A DNA stretch of 64,000 nucleotides, taken from contig CM061063.1 of NCBI GenBank assembly GCA_030762895.1, positions 51,167,196-51,231,195 of the forward strand. The letters run 5' to 3'. The notes below the pieces were generated by a model. The model did not search any database. It worked only from the letters and a program-made list of their open reading frames with translations, and was not told the origin of the DNA. The first letter of the stretch is position 1. The number at the start of each line of letters is the position of its first letter. Position numbers and translations under genes: made by a program. Of the stretch, positions 1-10,999 are shown piece by piece. The DNA is from Sophora flavescens (taxonomy: Eukaryota > Streptophyta > Magnoliopsida > Fabales > Fabaceae).

Positions 1-558
1 TCTCTTAATTTTGTTGATACAATGCGAAAACATATACTGATGTAAACAAGGACGCCATTAAAGTTAATCATATACAAATATGATAGGCACACAGAAAAGA
101 CACACGCTTTAAACAACGTGCCAAACATATTAGCAAGGTGCAAAAGGTGAAGTCAAAAGAAATAATTTCACTGCATTTGTCAGCTACGTTTGTTACCATC
201 CATATCTTGGATGGATTCTAGGTCAGAGGGCTCGGTATATTTACAACAATAAGGTGCAAGTTTTAACATGACTCTACGTACAAATAGAACCAAAACAGTT
301 GTGGTGTTTCTGTCTTGTCAACATTTCGACGGCAGATTAATAGCATCATAGTCATACTTTTAACAGCAAAAATTTGAACCGATGAAAATAGACGAAACTT
401 CACATAATGTGCATAATAAAAAGAAAAGAAAAAAAAAGTGCCGGGACCACAACCAATGCACCTACCAAACAGGACAATGTCATATGTCGTCTGATTATCA
501 ATAAAGGAATGACCAAACCATCCACTGACATATGGGAACTTTCCGAATTACAACTTAC
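1..558 (-). other. Presumed intron 3 of the methyltransferase-like gene
   Basis: No exon with splice sites was recognised here. The minus-strand exon ending at 559 is followed by a GTAAG donor, so this stretch is most simply intron sequence, with the next exon to the left of the window. The two overlapping ORFs near 400-607 are partly the third exon read on into the intron. Confidence 0.5.
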
Positions 559-1692
559 CAGCCATGTAAGATTGCCCTCGTCATATGCATGGAATGGATT
601 CAAGTAATCTGCACAGTGAATTAAGCAGTTACTCCATCATTACACTAGGAAATGCAAAAACAGATAAGAATAAGGTTGAAAGGTAACACTAAAAACTAAA
701 AAGTCAGAGAAAATTACAATCTGGGTATACTAAAGACTGGTTTTGAATGCTGTCCAACTCCCTATACACTTCTGACTCTAATATCTCTTTCGTCATTTCC
801 CTCCAAGGTATATTGTTCTTCTCAGCTGTACTGTGCATTCACATTAAAATAAAATAAAAAATAATCACATTTGATTCTTACACATTAAAATTTGTACACT
901 ATTTCCACACCTATTCACGATGACTGAATCATTTGTTAGCAGTGTGTATAGGCTTAACGGACTAATAATCAATTGACATAATATGTTAAATGATTATTAA
1001 TCTATTAACTATTCGATATACATTTTTAACCAATGATCCAGTCATCATTAACCAGTGTACTATATATATGTTTATATGCAAACAAAACCAGTTCCCCAAA
1101 ATCTGATCATCATAAAATCCAACGCCTACGATATCTAGTTAATGATGTTGTTCAAAATTGCAGTTAATATCGTATTGGATTTAGTTAACAAATACATCAA
1201 GATTGAGTAACTCATTACCTATCAACTAAGTTTCATTAATCAAGTTATCTGTTAAGTCATCTACCATAGGTGTATCCATTAACCAAACTCAACACGTCAT
1301 TGACCACAATTTTGAATATCGTTAACCAGATGGCGCGGATGTCAATTTTTTTCAAATAACATTATTGATTCTAAAGGAAGCAAACTAGGAAGGGCATGCA
1401 TTAACCTTATGAGAACCTGCCTAGCACCAAGTTTAAGGACAGAGTATAAAGGCTTGAAGGAGATAAGAGCTCGAACCAGACGAGAGAGAGGGGTCTCTCC
1501 GGTCCACTTGGGTCGCACCAGCCTCCCTTCTTCATAACCACCAGCCACGGCGGTGGTTGTGTCAGGCGCCGCCGCGTGAACCGCCCAGTTCCGATATGTT
1601 GCGGCAGTTCTTGGTGGCCTCGCCATCGTGGTGGCATTGCGATTTGCAGAGGTTAATGCTGAGAGGCTGTGAAGAGGTGACGACAGAGCCAT
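559..1692 (-). CDS. Plastid SAM-dependent methyltransferase-like protein, 5' part (three exons)
   Basis: A spliced, left-truncated gene. Exon 1 is 1692-1406: 95 codons plus two bases, with a Ser/Thr/Ala-rich N-terminus like a chloroplast transit peptide, then WTGETPLSRLVRALISFK. Exon 2 is 830-718 and contains AEKNNIPWREMTKEILES. Exon 3 is 608-559 and contains YLNPFHAYDEGNLTWL. Donors are G/GTTAAT at 1405, GTAATT at 717 and GTAAG at 558; acceptors are CACAG before 830 and TGCAG before 608. Phases match at both joins and no stop is created, which is strong support for the model. The order GARQVLI, AEKNNIPW, PFHAYDEGNL resembles, from memory, the N-terminal part of a plant chloroplast methyltransferase (Methyltransf_11) family. 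The SAM-binding motifs would lie in later exons outside the window, so the function is tentative although the gene model is good. I chose the ATG at 1692 because it opens the transit-peptide-like stretch; an upstream in-frame Met lies at 1749. Confidence 0.68.
919..1046. repeat. Imperfect inverted repeat in intron 1
   Basis: Positions 919-938 (GATGACTGAATCATTTGTTA) pair with 1027-1046, the complement differing at two positions. The AT-rich loop is about 90 bp. It lies inside intron 1 (831-1405) of the methyltransferase-like gene. It may be a small MITE remnant; no clear target duplication was seen. Confidence 0.4.
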
Positions 1693-1786
1693 TGTGTTGT
1701 GTTGTTCTGTGGAACCGGGAAAACAGTGGCAATGACAAAACATCCTCATACAATGCCCACAATCTCATTTGCCTATAGCATCTCGT

Positions 1787-1792
1787 CACGTG
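1787..1792. promoter_or_regulatory. G-box CACGTG upstream of the methyltransferase-like gene
   Basis: A perfect palindromic CACGTG lies 95 bp upstream of the chosen ATG at 1692. G-boxes bind bZIP and bHLH factors and are common in light-regulated plastid-protein genes. This placement fits such a role, but a single hexamer is weak evidence. Confidence 0.4.
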
Positions 1793-2055
1793 GAATTTGA
1801 ACAACTAAAATATGATATCTTCTGCTATCGTCTTCTTTTCCCCCTTTTTTATCTTACTTTCTTTTTGTAACATATAGTACTTCAATAAATAATTTTAATC
1901 TTCCTAACTCATATTAACAATTTTACTAACCACTAAATGCAAAAATATTATTTTTATTTTATTTTTAAGATATTTATTTTAATTATTTTATGTAATATTT
2001 TTATTAAGTATTGAAAAAAGTATTAAAAAATTAATAAAACTCTTAACATTTTTCT
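1793..2055. other. AT-rich intergenic DNA
   Basis: Upstream region of the minus-strand gene; very AT-rich from about 1900. No gene or element end was seen. Confidence 0.5.
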
Positions 2056-2605
2056 TTAGGTTTAATTATCCAATTAGTCCCAGACTAATTGATAATTTTC
2101 AAGTAGGTCCCTGAATTAAAAAAATTTCTAAGTGGGTCCTTGAGCTTACATAAATTTTTCAATTGAGTACCTAAAGTAGAAAATCCGTTAAATTGGACGG
2201 AATATTGTTGATTTCATCTAAGTTGAATACTTATATCAATCATCTATGTTATGTCATTGTCCAGATAACACTCCACCCTCGTTCACTATCCGGGAGAGGG
2301 GTATGCAACCGTGAAATAGAAATTGAGAAAGAAAGAAGTTCTTGGTTCAGATAGGGGAAAACCCGCAGGTCACGTTTTGGTCTTCTAGTTCAATATTTTC
2401 GTCTTTTGCAACCCTAAATACTAATTTAGGAGGAATTTCTAAGTTTCAAATCAGCAAGCTTAGTGACTCTTCACAAAACCCTACCTATTGGATCGAATTG
2501 AATTTTTTTTATAAGTTTAGGGACCCAATTGAATTCTTTTTATAAATTCAGAGACCAAATTAAAAAAAAATAGTTTAGATACCTACTTGAAAATTCTCAA
2601 ACTTT
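2056..2605. mobile_element. Truncated non-autonomous Mutator-like MITE (GGTCCCTGAA family)
   Basis: The left end (AGGTTTAATTATCC, then TTTTCAAGTAGGTCCCTGAA) is matched in inverse by the right part, which reads ...GATACCTACTTGAAAATTCTC up to about 2600. The outer roughly 40 bp of the right repeat is missing, so the element is truncated or decayed there. A second member of the family, with both ends, lies at 11000-11757. There is no transposase coding. Confidence 0.65.
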
Positions 2606-3305
2606 TTTATACAATGAATGGTGTTTGAACCAACTTGCATGTATTTTTAACTAATTAACTCTCAATTTAAGTTAAAGACTTTTCATTCACATTAAAAGTT
2701 TAAAATCTTAAAAAAATCATAAAAATATATTTGATGATCTAACTCCAAACATTTAATATATTTAACATTCGATTCAATGAATAAGTTTTTTGTTTTGCAC
2801 CATTTCCTTTTTATTATATTTCATTCTTAAAATAGGTTAAGATACCTATTTGGAGATAATCAAATCTTACAATAATAAAACTAACTAACATGTCAAAATA
2901 TGATGTAAAATAGATAAATTAAGATGAAAATTAAAGTAACAACATTCAATTAGTGGAGTAACTAATATATTAAATACACTACTTCCCCGTATAATCTTGT
3001 ATTATTTATTTCTTAATTAGTACACTTTGATTAGCATTTGCCTTCCTTTGTTTGGTGTCTTTCTGCACCAACTACCTTCCAAATTTTTAAGTTCACAAAA
3101 ACACGTTCACCAATCTCTGCTTTCAATTTCCCAATTCAGAAGCATGCTGGCATTGTGAGTTAGTTAGTGCTATAGTTAAGTTGTTAAGTCAATTATAGAA
3201 TTTGTTATAGAGGTTGAATCAATTAGTGATGTGTTGTAGTCTTATTTTAGTAATACAATCTCAAATGTATTGATTCATCATCATCAATAATACTCACTTC
3301 ACACA
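2606..3305. other. AT-rich intergenic DNA
   Basis: No convincing ORF, RNA gene or element ends. The right part (about 3130-3300) carries TTAGTTAGTGC-like runs resembling LTR or UTR debris, but I could not assign it. Confidence 0.4.
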
Positions 3306-3314
3306 CTTTTCTGA

Positions 3315-4508
3315 TGAGTAAATAACCAATTTGGTCCCTGAAACTGTAAGGTAGTATCAATTTGGTCCCTGAAATTAATGAAATTCCAAAAATGTTCCTG
3401 AAACTATAAAACGTTGATCAAGTTAGTCCCTCCGTTAACCCCAGTTGACTGACGCCGTTAACGACGCTGAGGTGGCACGTTAAGTGCCTAGTTGGCTTGT
3501 CACATTGCTTGATAGTTGTACTTCTCGTTAGGGACCAACATGCACCTAATTTCAGAGACGAAATTGACACTACGTTACAGGGACCAAATTGCAATCTTCA
3601 TCTTCATCATCTTCCTCCTCTTCTCACCTCCACAGAACCTCCTCCTCTTCCTCCTCTCTCTCGCATGAAACCCAGTTGAGCGAATCTAAGGATCATCAAT
3701 GTCCAAGTAACATTTTCCTCACGCATTTTATCAAACACCATGTATGCAAATCCCACACGAGTCCAGATGAGTTGAGCTTGTGGTGGAGGAGTTTGCTGAG
3801 GTGCAAGTTGCGGGATCTGATGCAGGCTTTGAAGAGGAGGGAGGAGTTAATGAGTTTGTGACTGTGGTGGTGGTGGTGGTGGGATGTGAGGTCGAGGTTG
3901 GAGATGACATTGTGGAGTTGAGGTGTGTAGGAGTGGGTGTTTTTTGGATGAGGATGGTTCTGAATTTTTATGGGTCTGTGCCTTGAGGAGAGGAGGGTGA
4001 GGAGTAGATAGGTTCATACTCTGTATGTCCACTCCACTCCCTCATTTTCAAATTCCTTACTACACTTTCAATCTAGTTTTCGGAAACGGAGGATTCAGTG
4101 CCTTTGATACCTTTCCCTCCCACACCAAACCAGCGACATGGGGGTTGTTGAGGATGGAGGAGAGGCTTTGGATTGCGTCGGAGTTGGATTTGGAGAGAGA
4201 GGAGGAAGAGGAGGAGGTTCTGTGGAGGTGGGACGAGGAGGAAGATGAAGAAGATTGCAATTTGGTCCCTGTAACAGTGTCAATTTCGTCCCTGAAATTA
4301 GGTGCAGGTTGGTCCCTAACGTGGAGTACAGCTGTCAAGCAACGTGAAGTGTCACCTCAAGACCAGCAATAACGGCGTTAGTCAACCACTGGAGGGACTA
4401 ACTTGATCAACGTTTTACAGTTTCAGGGACCTTTTTGGAATTTCGTTAATTTCAGGGACCAAGTTGATACGACCTTACAGTTTCGGGGACCAAATTGGTT
4501 ATTTACTC
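3315..4508. mobile_element. Foldback Mutator-like element with captured gene fragments (Pack-MULE-like)
   Basis: Exact 9-bp target duplications CTTTTCTGA flank it (3306-3314 and 4509-4517), the length typical of Mutator-like elements. The ends, GAGTAAATAACCAATTTGGT and its complement, begin very long inverted arms (about 3316-3680 against 4185-4508). The outer parts repeat GGTCCCTGAAA motifs; the inner arms are a purine-rich/pyrimidine-rich tract (3590-3670 and 4190-4262). The central loop (about 3680-4185) is not repetitive. On the minus strand it contains a PPR-like scrap at 3663-3750 and another protein-like stretch at 4060-4185. There is no transposase, so it is non-autonomous. The Ser-rich and Glu-rich ORFs across the arms are composition artefacts. 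Confidence 0.82.
3663..3750 (-). pseudogene. Captured pentatricopeptide-repeat (PPR) gene fragment
   Basis: The minus strand reads AYMVFDKMREENVTWTLMI followed by RFAQLGF. This matches the PPR consensus of the type A..VFDKM.E.NVVTWTLMI.R, as in plant PLS-class PPR proteins such as the EMB2261 type. It covers about one repeat only and sits between the inverted arms of the foldback element, so it is most likely captured exon sequence with no function of its own. The right boundary merges into the inverted arm at about 3665. Confidence 0.55.
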
Positions 4509-4779
4509 CTTTTCTGAAATTCTCTCGAACTCCTTATCTCTACTTTCTGCATTTCTTTTGATTCTCATCATATAGAAATAATTTTAAATTTTAAGACCTA
4601 TTACCATAGTAATGTATGGCTATGTTTGGATTTCCGTTTGAAGTGGTCAAAGCTTGGAATGACACTTTGATAAATATAATATAAAAAAAAGTGAATCCAA
4701 CATGAAAGGAAAAAATTGTTGCGTTGGGCAAACTCAAGTTTGCAACTAAAAAACAAACACACATATAATCTCTAGGACA

Positions 4780-6170
4780 AGGCTACTCTGAAGTGAGCTT
4801 ACTGAATATCTCCCCAAGTAAGTTGACATGCTCAGTTGCATTTTCTGGAGTAAGAAACCCAGTAGAAGAAACATATTGAAGAATGTGGATTGTGAAGCTA
4901 GGCCAGGGGAGATAATGGCCATAGCCGGTCTAAGTGGAGCTGGAATGACCATGTTGCAGGCAGGAGATACTAGCATGTTCTTGTGAAGGATTTTTTTGTC
5001 TTTGACTGGTATCTCCACAGGCATAGTCGTGAGACTAACTTGCGGGCCAGGGGTAGTGGTTAGATAAAGCTCTTCCCAAAGTGACGACTCAAGAATTCAA
5101 ATCCCTGGTATTGCAGGTAGAGTTCTCTAAGGGGCGCAATCTACTTCCACTACCACCAACCACAATTGTGTTCTTGTAAATGAGTTGTCAATGAATGCTC
5201 AACATTTTAGGACTGTTTCTGGCTATGCCACCCAAGATGAGGTTCTTTTTCCACTTCTTACAGCAAAGGAGACTCTCCTCTATAATCAAGGGATAATAAT
5301 GCAGATGAGCATATCAGAAGAACTATCAACATATATAATGCAGATGAGAACAAAATATACTACTCTAACAGTTCTCTCAGGGAGATTCTCCACCAACATT
5401 TTCAGAACCACAGAGCTCTTTGCTGCAAAAGTCATACAAGCACTACTTGTTAGATTCAGATTTGGGACCTTACTTTCGAGGACAACACATGACTCAAGGA
5501 AATTAAAGCTACAAAATCAAATTGGAATTTTTTGCAATCAGCCTTACCTTCTTGTTGTCCTCCATTACAAAAACTTCACCAATTTTCTTGCAGGAGAGGA
5601 AGATTTTAAGGAGATAAACCTCAAGAGGAGCTTATAGGACCTTTTCCTATGTAATATCAAACACACTGGTATTCCTTACTTGCTTACCTGTTAACTGCTG
5701 CTGTTCCCTGCTCCATCCCAGCCTACTTGCTAGTGGAATTGAGGAGGGAAATAGATGGAATTTTCTATTTTCTACTGGTGGCCTGGATGACTATGATAAT
5801 AGCAACCTCTTATGTTGCATGTTCTAGTGCTGTTGTACCAAATTAAACCATGGGAATGCCTTTAGTCACAAATTTTATGCACAAACATTGTCTTCTCTGG
5901 GTACTTCATATCAAGGGAGGATATACCAAGTTATTGGATTTTCATGCATTGCCTGAGTTTGTTTAAGTACTATTTGAGTGTTTTATGATAAATGAGTATG
6001 GAGACAAGGGGGAAAGAAGATGCATGAAGAACTTTGAGGGAGAATATGGTAATGAATTTCTGGAGCAGCAGGACCTGAGAAGATCACAAAAGTAGAGTCA
6101 CTTGGGAGTGATGTTGGGTTTCATCAATGTTTATAGAGTATATGTTTTTTTGTGTTCTAAGCATGATGAA
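4780..6170 (+). pseudogene. ABCG (white-brown complex) half-transporter pseudogene
   Basis: Successive frames match a plant ABCG half-transporter, a plasma-membrane exporter with an N-terminal nucleotide-binding domain and a C-terminal membrane domain. From about 4873 the sequence reads ILKNVDCEARPGEIMAIAGL, then SGAGM. This is the Walker A region with the essential Lys replaced by Met. At about 5209 comes VSGYATQDEVLFPLLTAKET, the Q-loop region. Near 5720-5840 come LRREIDGIFYFLLVAWM and VACSSAVVPN, the membrane domain; from about 6030 to 6165 EFLEQQDLR and VMLGF mark the C-terminus. The frames are separated by stops and shifts. Most of the middle (Walker B, signature, first helices) is missing or unrecognisable, so it is 1.4 kb instead of about 1.8-2.2 kb of coding sequence. 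It is clearly dead. Confidence 0.75.
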
Positions 6171-6920
6171 TCAATTGTAAATCATTTCAAGCATGTTAGT
6201 ATATGGATTTAACTTTGATCAGCCAATTGTTTTGACTCATTATTTTAGCCTGTTTTTGTGGCTCTTCTTTAATCAGGCAGCATCTGACTTCGAGTTTCAT
6301 TGCCTCATTGTACAACAGTAGCAAGATATACAATTAAAAAGCTCAAAATTCAAGCACCTTAGCCCTCTAAAGCATTGGTTAATTAACACCCTTGCATTAC
6401 CCCAACCCATAAATTTTTTGGTTTTTAAATCATACAGTCTTCTTATTCTTCTTCTCTTGCAGTCAAAATTTAGGCTTCCCCAGCAGCCTAGCCCAGTAAA
6501 GAATAGAGGTCCATCATAGTCTTCGGAATAAAAAAAGAATATAGGTTTATGTACAAAGCATTGCTAAACATAGGTCAAATTACTAAACAAAATAACAACT
6601 TACAACTGTTTGCATAATTGCTTGAGGCATGACAACAGAAACTCTTCTGTACACAAGGGACAATATACTAGAAAACTCCATTTTTGTCTTGATCAAAAGA
6701 TTAAAAGATGGTATGATCAATCATCAACCAATCTGTCAAAGTTCCTAAATATTATTCAACCCAGATAAGTAAGATGCCTGGTATCTTTTCATGTTAGCCT
6801 CTTAAAATAAGTACATATCCAAATTACAAAGAGTGGAAGCACAACATTTCAATTTATACACAAGAGTTTTACATGGTACTTGAAATTACTGCTATCACTC
6901 AAATTACTAAAGAAGAGAGC
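6171..6920. other. Intergenic DNA and likely 3' UTR of the bHLH gene
   Basis: No gene recognised. The part next to 6921 is probably 3' untranslated region of the minus-strand bHLH gene. The rest is AT-rich spacer after the ABCG remnant. Confidence 0.45.
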
Positions 6921-8464
6921 TTACAAGAAATCTCCTACAGATGATGAACTGAATATAGAAATCCTCCTTCTCTTTCTGGTTCTTAAGATGTCCTGTGAAA
7001 CAGAAAATCTATTGAGTACAGACCTAAGAGCTTGGTGAACAGAGACAGCAAGAAACTGACGGTATTCAGCATCTTCAAAATCCTGTTTTTTGCAGCTAAT
7101 TATCACAATGACATTCTTCATCCTGCCTCCCAAGGTTGCAATATTTGCCGTCATTATCATAAGATGAAGAGCATCTAGTGCTTGTCTTATATCAGACAAT
7201 AATCCAGGTTTATATTCACAACATAGAGATGCCCTAATTGAATATGGAAAACCATTCAACCCACCCTCCTGTTCTTCAACTCTTATTTCATCGCTGTCCT
7301 TTGGTATCATTAAACCTTCACAAGCTTGTGCTGCATTCCTTTTCAGCTCTTTCAAATGTCTAATAACCTCAGCGAGTAATGATGCTTTGTCCATCTATAT
7401 GTTCAAAAGTATAAAAAGAAAAATTCAGATTTCCAAGCTAGGAATGAATAATTTAACATGCTTATTTCTAACTCACATCACTTTCATAACTCAAACTATT
7501 AGCATAACTAGGTAGGATAGTTGATATCAAGTTCCTCTTATCCTTTTTTTAAGGAAAGTTAACTCCACTTGTGCCCTTGAAAATTAAAAGCTAAATCAAT
7601 CAAAAGCAACAATTCAAAACCCTACTGAATGGCTTTACTAATGGATCCATTTGATATGGTCATTTACTACCAACTAGCATAGTTTACATTCCAAATTCTC
7701 AATCTCCCAACATTGTTTTAATACATTGCCAGATGGTAAATTTAATGGAAGCAAAAGAGAATGTTTATTAATTTACTTGTTAAAAGAGCATCACTTCCAG
7801 TTAAAGCTTTAGTGCAGATGCATATTGTACCAAATCCCTCAAATTGTAACTTGTCAAGCTATGCTTGCACTGCAATAGCCAGTAAAAGAGGGGGAAGTAA
7901 GATATAGATCATCACACATCCTTTGATCTACCATTTTTTTTTTTATGACCCAAATCAACCAAATGACTAGCTTAGTTCAACAATGATCTCAACTTACTTA
8001 AATTATTTAAATGCATAGGTTACTAGTTTAGTTCAACAATGAACACAACTTACTAAAATTATTTAAATGCATAGGCTATTTGCACATAAACATAAAAGGC
8101 ATTGATAATGAAGAAAGCATTGTATTGAACTAACCTTCATAGCACCAGGAATCACAGTGCGAAGTGTATCAAGATGTTCATTAATCCTTGCTCTCCTCCT
8201 CCTCTCTGCCTCGCTATGGTTCTTCAAAGCTTCAATGCTTCTCTCAGTGGACACACCCTTGCTTTCCAATTTGGCAGGTGCCTCCACAAGCTCTCTCATC
8301 TCCCCATCAAAAACAAGAGACAAAGATGAACCACACCCACTTCCCACTACAGCAGGGTTCACCTGAAAGCCTTCAGTAACACTCTTAGGGGCATGTCCAT
8401 GAATGCCAGATCCCCACTCAAAAGCTTCCATTTCCATGGCCAAAAATAAAAATGATTGGTTCAA
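6921..8464 (-). CDS. bHLH transcription factor, bHLH30/32/106/107-like, with C-terminal ACT-like domain
   Basis: Two exons: 8464-8135 and 7394-6921, intron 7395-8134 (donor GTTAGT after AAG, acceptor ATATAG), joined in phase 0 to give 267 residues. The split falls inside the helix-loop-helix, as is usual in this subfamily. The basic region is NHSEAERRRRARINEHL (residues 82-98), with the His-Glu-Arg triad that reads E-box/G-box DNA. Helix 2 is MDKASLLAEVIRHLKELK (111-128). Residues 156-212 look like an ACT-type dimerisation fold (YSIRASLCCEYKPGLLSDIR). Near the C-terminus RTRKRRR could be a nuclear signal. The protein should be a nuclear DNA-binding dimer; targets cannot be read from sequence. 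I list the upstream Met at 8464; MEMEAFEW (8437) is an equally possible start and is more like relatives. Confidence 0.9.
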
Positions 8465-8545
8465 GAGATGGGAGGAAGTACTAAGATTATAGATTACTAC
8501 TTGTTAACTTGTTTGTTAAAGTAGGAGAATAGAGAGACAAACCGG

Positions 8546-8554
8546 CTTTTATAT
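8546..8554 (-). promoter_or_regulatory. TATA box of the bHLH gene
   Basis: On the minus strand this reads ATATAAAAG, about 82 bp upstream of the first possible ATG at 8464. A CT-rich stretch (TCTCTCTATTCTCC, 8524-8537) follows where transcription would begin. Confidence 0.6.
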
Positions 8555-9739
8555 GGGAGAAAATATTGTACCAACAAGATATAGGGTATGTCTTTTCTAG
8601 TTTTCTAGATTGAAAAACAATATCTGTTAGATTTCGATATTTAATCCAAATCAGATATCAAATCTTTTTGTCATACCAAAATTATATACAATTATTCTAA
8701 AAGTCAAATTTTAATCATTAATATATTTTATTATGTTAATGTGTTTTCACAAATAAGAGTTACTCAATGAGCTATTGAAACATATCAATTTCCTTTTAAA
8801 GATAACAAAAATTTATTATTTGAATGTTATTGATGTCCAAAATAAACCTTCTAACAAGCATGGAATGGTGAAAGAAAAATTGTAGGTTATCTGTTTTTTC
8901 ACTTTTATGTAAAAAGAAAATTTGTTATGCTGTAGATACAGAATACTTACAAAGCATAAGGATCAAAACTTAGTGGTCCATGTTGAGATTTAATTTATAT
9001 TCCAAAGCTTTACCCTCCAATATTTTAAATCAAAATCATGGTGAACATATACAAACGATGCTCAAATCTAATTCACATATCCACAAAGTCAGAAAGGTGC
9101 AAAAAGTCTTCATAGTCAATCCCGATAAATGACTCACTGGTTGCTTGAAATAGGTGCCCTCAAGTGCTAAAGAGTAAAGATTCACTACTGGAAAACCGAA
9201 ACGTTTGTTGGAATTGATATTACCCCAAATTAGCCTTTTTGGAACTGAACAATTTTTGTCTACACGCAGAGAAGCACTCACTCTCTCCCACCTACCAAAA
9301 GGGTAGTGAATGATAATAATGACAAATGCTGATTTTAGCAAATTTTGAAGGGAATCTTAATGAGTCATGAGAGCTAAGTTTTTCAGGTATATAATCCATT
9401 ATTTGTCATTAAATCAATAGTCATAGCAATATAGAATTGCATTAGTAGTGACAGGGATCCCTTGTGATCTCTCGGTTTTCAATTTCATATTGCCACAATT
9501 TGCTTTTTTGTCTCTCCCGCATCTGCAAAGTGCAAAGCACGGTACGTTTGAATTTTTTTTTTTCTAATGAGATGCTTAGTGGAAGAACGTGTTGGACCTT
9601 TCTAGTTAAGCACATTTGGAGCTTGGACTTGAGCAAAAGCCAATTTTGTAGGATACCCTTTAGGTTAAAGATCCAGCTAATCACTTTTTTTACAAGCTAA
9701 TTAGCCATTTCCTATCACTTAACTTCGACATTAAAATAA
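8555..9739. other. Intergenic DNA, no gene recognised
   Basis: Upstream region of the bHLH gene, AT-rich. The short ORFs on either strand (9036-9341, 9442-9700) show no recognisable motif or codon bias. Confidence 0.5.
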
Positions 9740-9902
9740 GGGTCATGCTTAGTACACTGGTTAAGGAAACAAAAAATAGTAATGATTTATTGGAAAACCA
9801 AGTTCAACACTCTTTAAAATATGAAATGCACCAAGTCCCAATACAAAATTTCTTTTTTAAGATCATTAACCAATGCCCTAAGCACACTGGTTAGCATTCT
9901 CC
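9740..9902. mobile_element. Small MITE-like inverted repeat
   Basis: Positions 9745-9764 (ATGCTTAGTACACTGGTTAA) are an imperfect inverse of 9866-9885. The right end extends outwards as CACACTGGTTAGCATTCTCC. It is about 160 bp, AT-rich and non-coding. No target duplication was identified, so the element class is open. Confidence 0.4.
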
Positions 9903-10082
9903 TTAAAATAATAATTCATTGAGCATGTGATTCATAGAGAAACGAAAAATAACCCTTCGATTCACACTTTTTTTTTTTTTAGTAATAGCCATGAAGGTTT
10001 CCTGTTTGTTTTACATATTTAATTTTAATTTTGCAATGACAGCTATGTTAGAAAATATTTTTTATGAGCTACCATCAATGAT

Positions 10083-10117
10083 CTTAAACCATGTATCTTT
10101 TCCTCCTTTCTACCGAT
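10083..10117. repeat. 35-bp direct repeat, left copy
   Basis: Matches 11762-11796 at about 32 of 35 positions, in the same orientation. The two copies flank the pair of MITEs at 10159-10995 and 11000-11757. Confidence 0.7.
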
Positions 10118-10158
10118 TGGTTTTATGCAATGGCCTGATATTAATTACAAAAAATTTA

Positions 10159-10995
10159 GGACCCGTTTGGTGGTCAGGATAAGATAGACATGATATGATA
10201 AGCTATCATATCTTGTCTGAAACTGTTGTTTGGTGAGCCAGCAGGATAGGATAAGGCAATACTGTCACTTATCATATCATGTCCATCTAATTAAAATTCT
10301 ATCATGAGGAGAGGGCTGGGTTAGCACTTAACAGGATATGATAAGTTTTTTTTTTTCTTTTTCTGGTAACAAGTATGATAGGGTGATTTAAAGTATATAA
10401 AATATAAAATATATAATACATAAAATAATTAAAGTATAATAAAATAATAATTTAAAGTATAATAAAATTTAACATGATTACCAAAAAAGAAGGTATTATA
10501 AAATATAAAATATTTAAAATAATAAAAATATCAATAATTCATTTTAATTTTTTTTTATTTTATAACAATGCTAATTTTGTTATTTTATATTATTTTAAAA
10601 AACTGTAAAATATAAAAAAAATATTCTAATAATTTAACTATATGTAAAGTAAAAACAAAAAATGAATATTTAAAAATATAAAAAATTAATTTTAGTCAGA
10701 CAATATTTAAAAAATTTAAATGTAATTTTATCACAAGGATAATTTTTTCTTTTTAAATAATTTTAAATAATGAAAATTATAAAAAAAACTAAAATCTAAT
10801 AAAAGATGAAGACATTTAGAATAAAAACAAAAAATTTAAAATTCATACTTAAATTATAGTGTTGTATGATTGGTTATCTGGTGGACACCAAACGTCGGAT
10901 ATGATAACAACTTATCCTGCTCATATCATATCCTACTCCTATCATGTTCTCTTATCATATCCGCCTCTATCCTATCTTGACCACCAAACGAGCCC
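10159..10995. mobile_element. Tourist-like MITE (PIF/Harbinger superfamily)
   Basis: The terminal inverted repeats are GGACCCGTTTGGTGGTCAGG at the left and the complement of GGGCTCGTTTGGTGGTCAAG at the right. A 3-bp TTA target duplication flanks both (10156-10158 and 10996-10998). GGGC.CGTTTGGT ends with TTA duplications are characteristic of Tourist MITEs mobilised by PIF/Harbinger transposases. Subterminal GATATGATA/TATCATATC motifs repeat near both ends. The 837-bp interior is extremely AT-rich and non-coding. Confidence 0.85.
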
Positions 10996-10999
10996 TTAA

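Noticed and set aside
3589..4372. Ser-rich and Glu-rich proteins on opposite strands
   Set aside because: They come from the purine/pyrimidine tract in the inverted arms of the foldback element and mirror each other.
9036..10182. Several ORFs of 60-100 codons on both strands
   Set aside because: No motif, no splice-compatible neighbours, AT-driven composition, and overlap with a MITE-like repeat.
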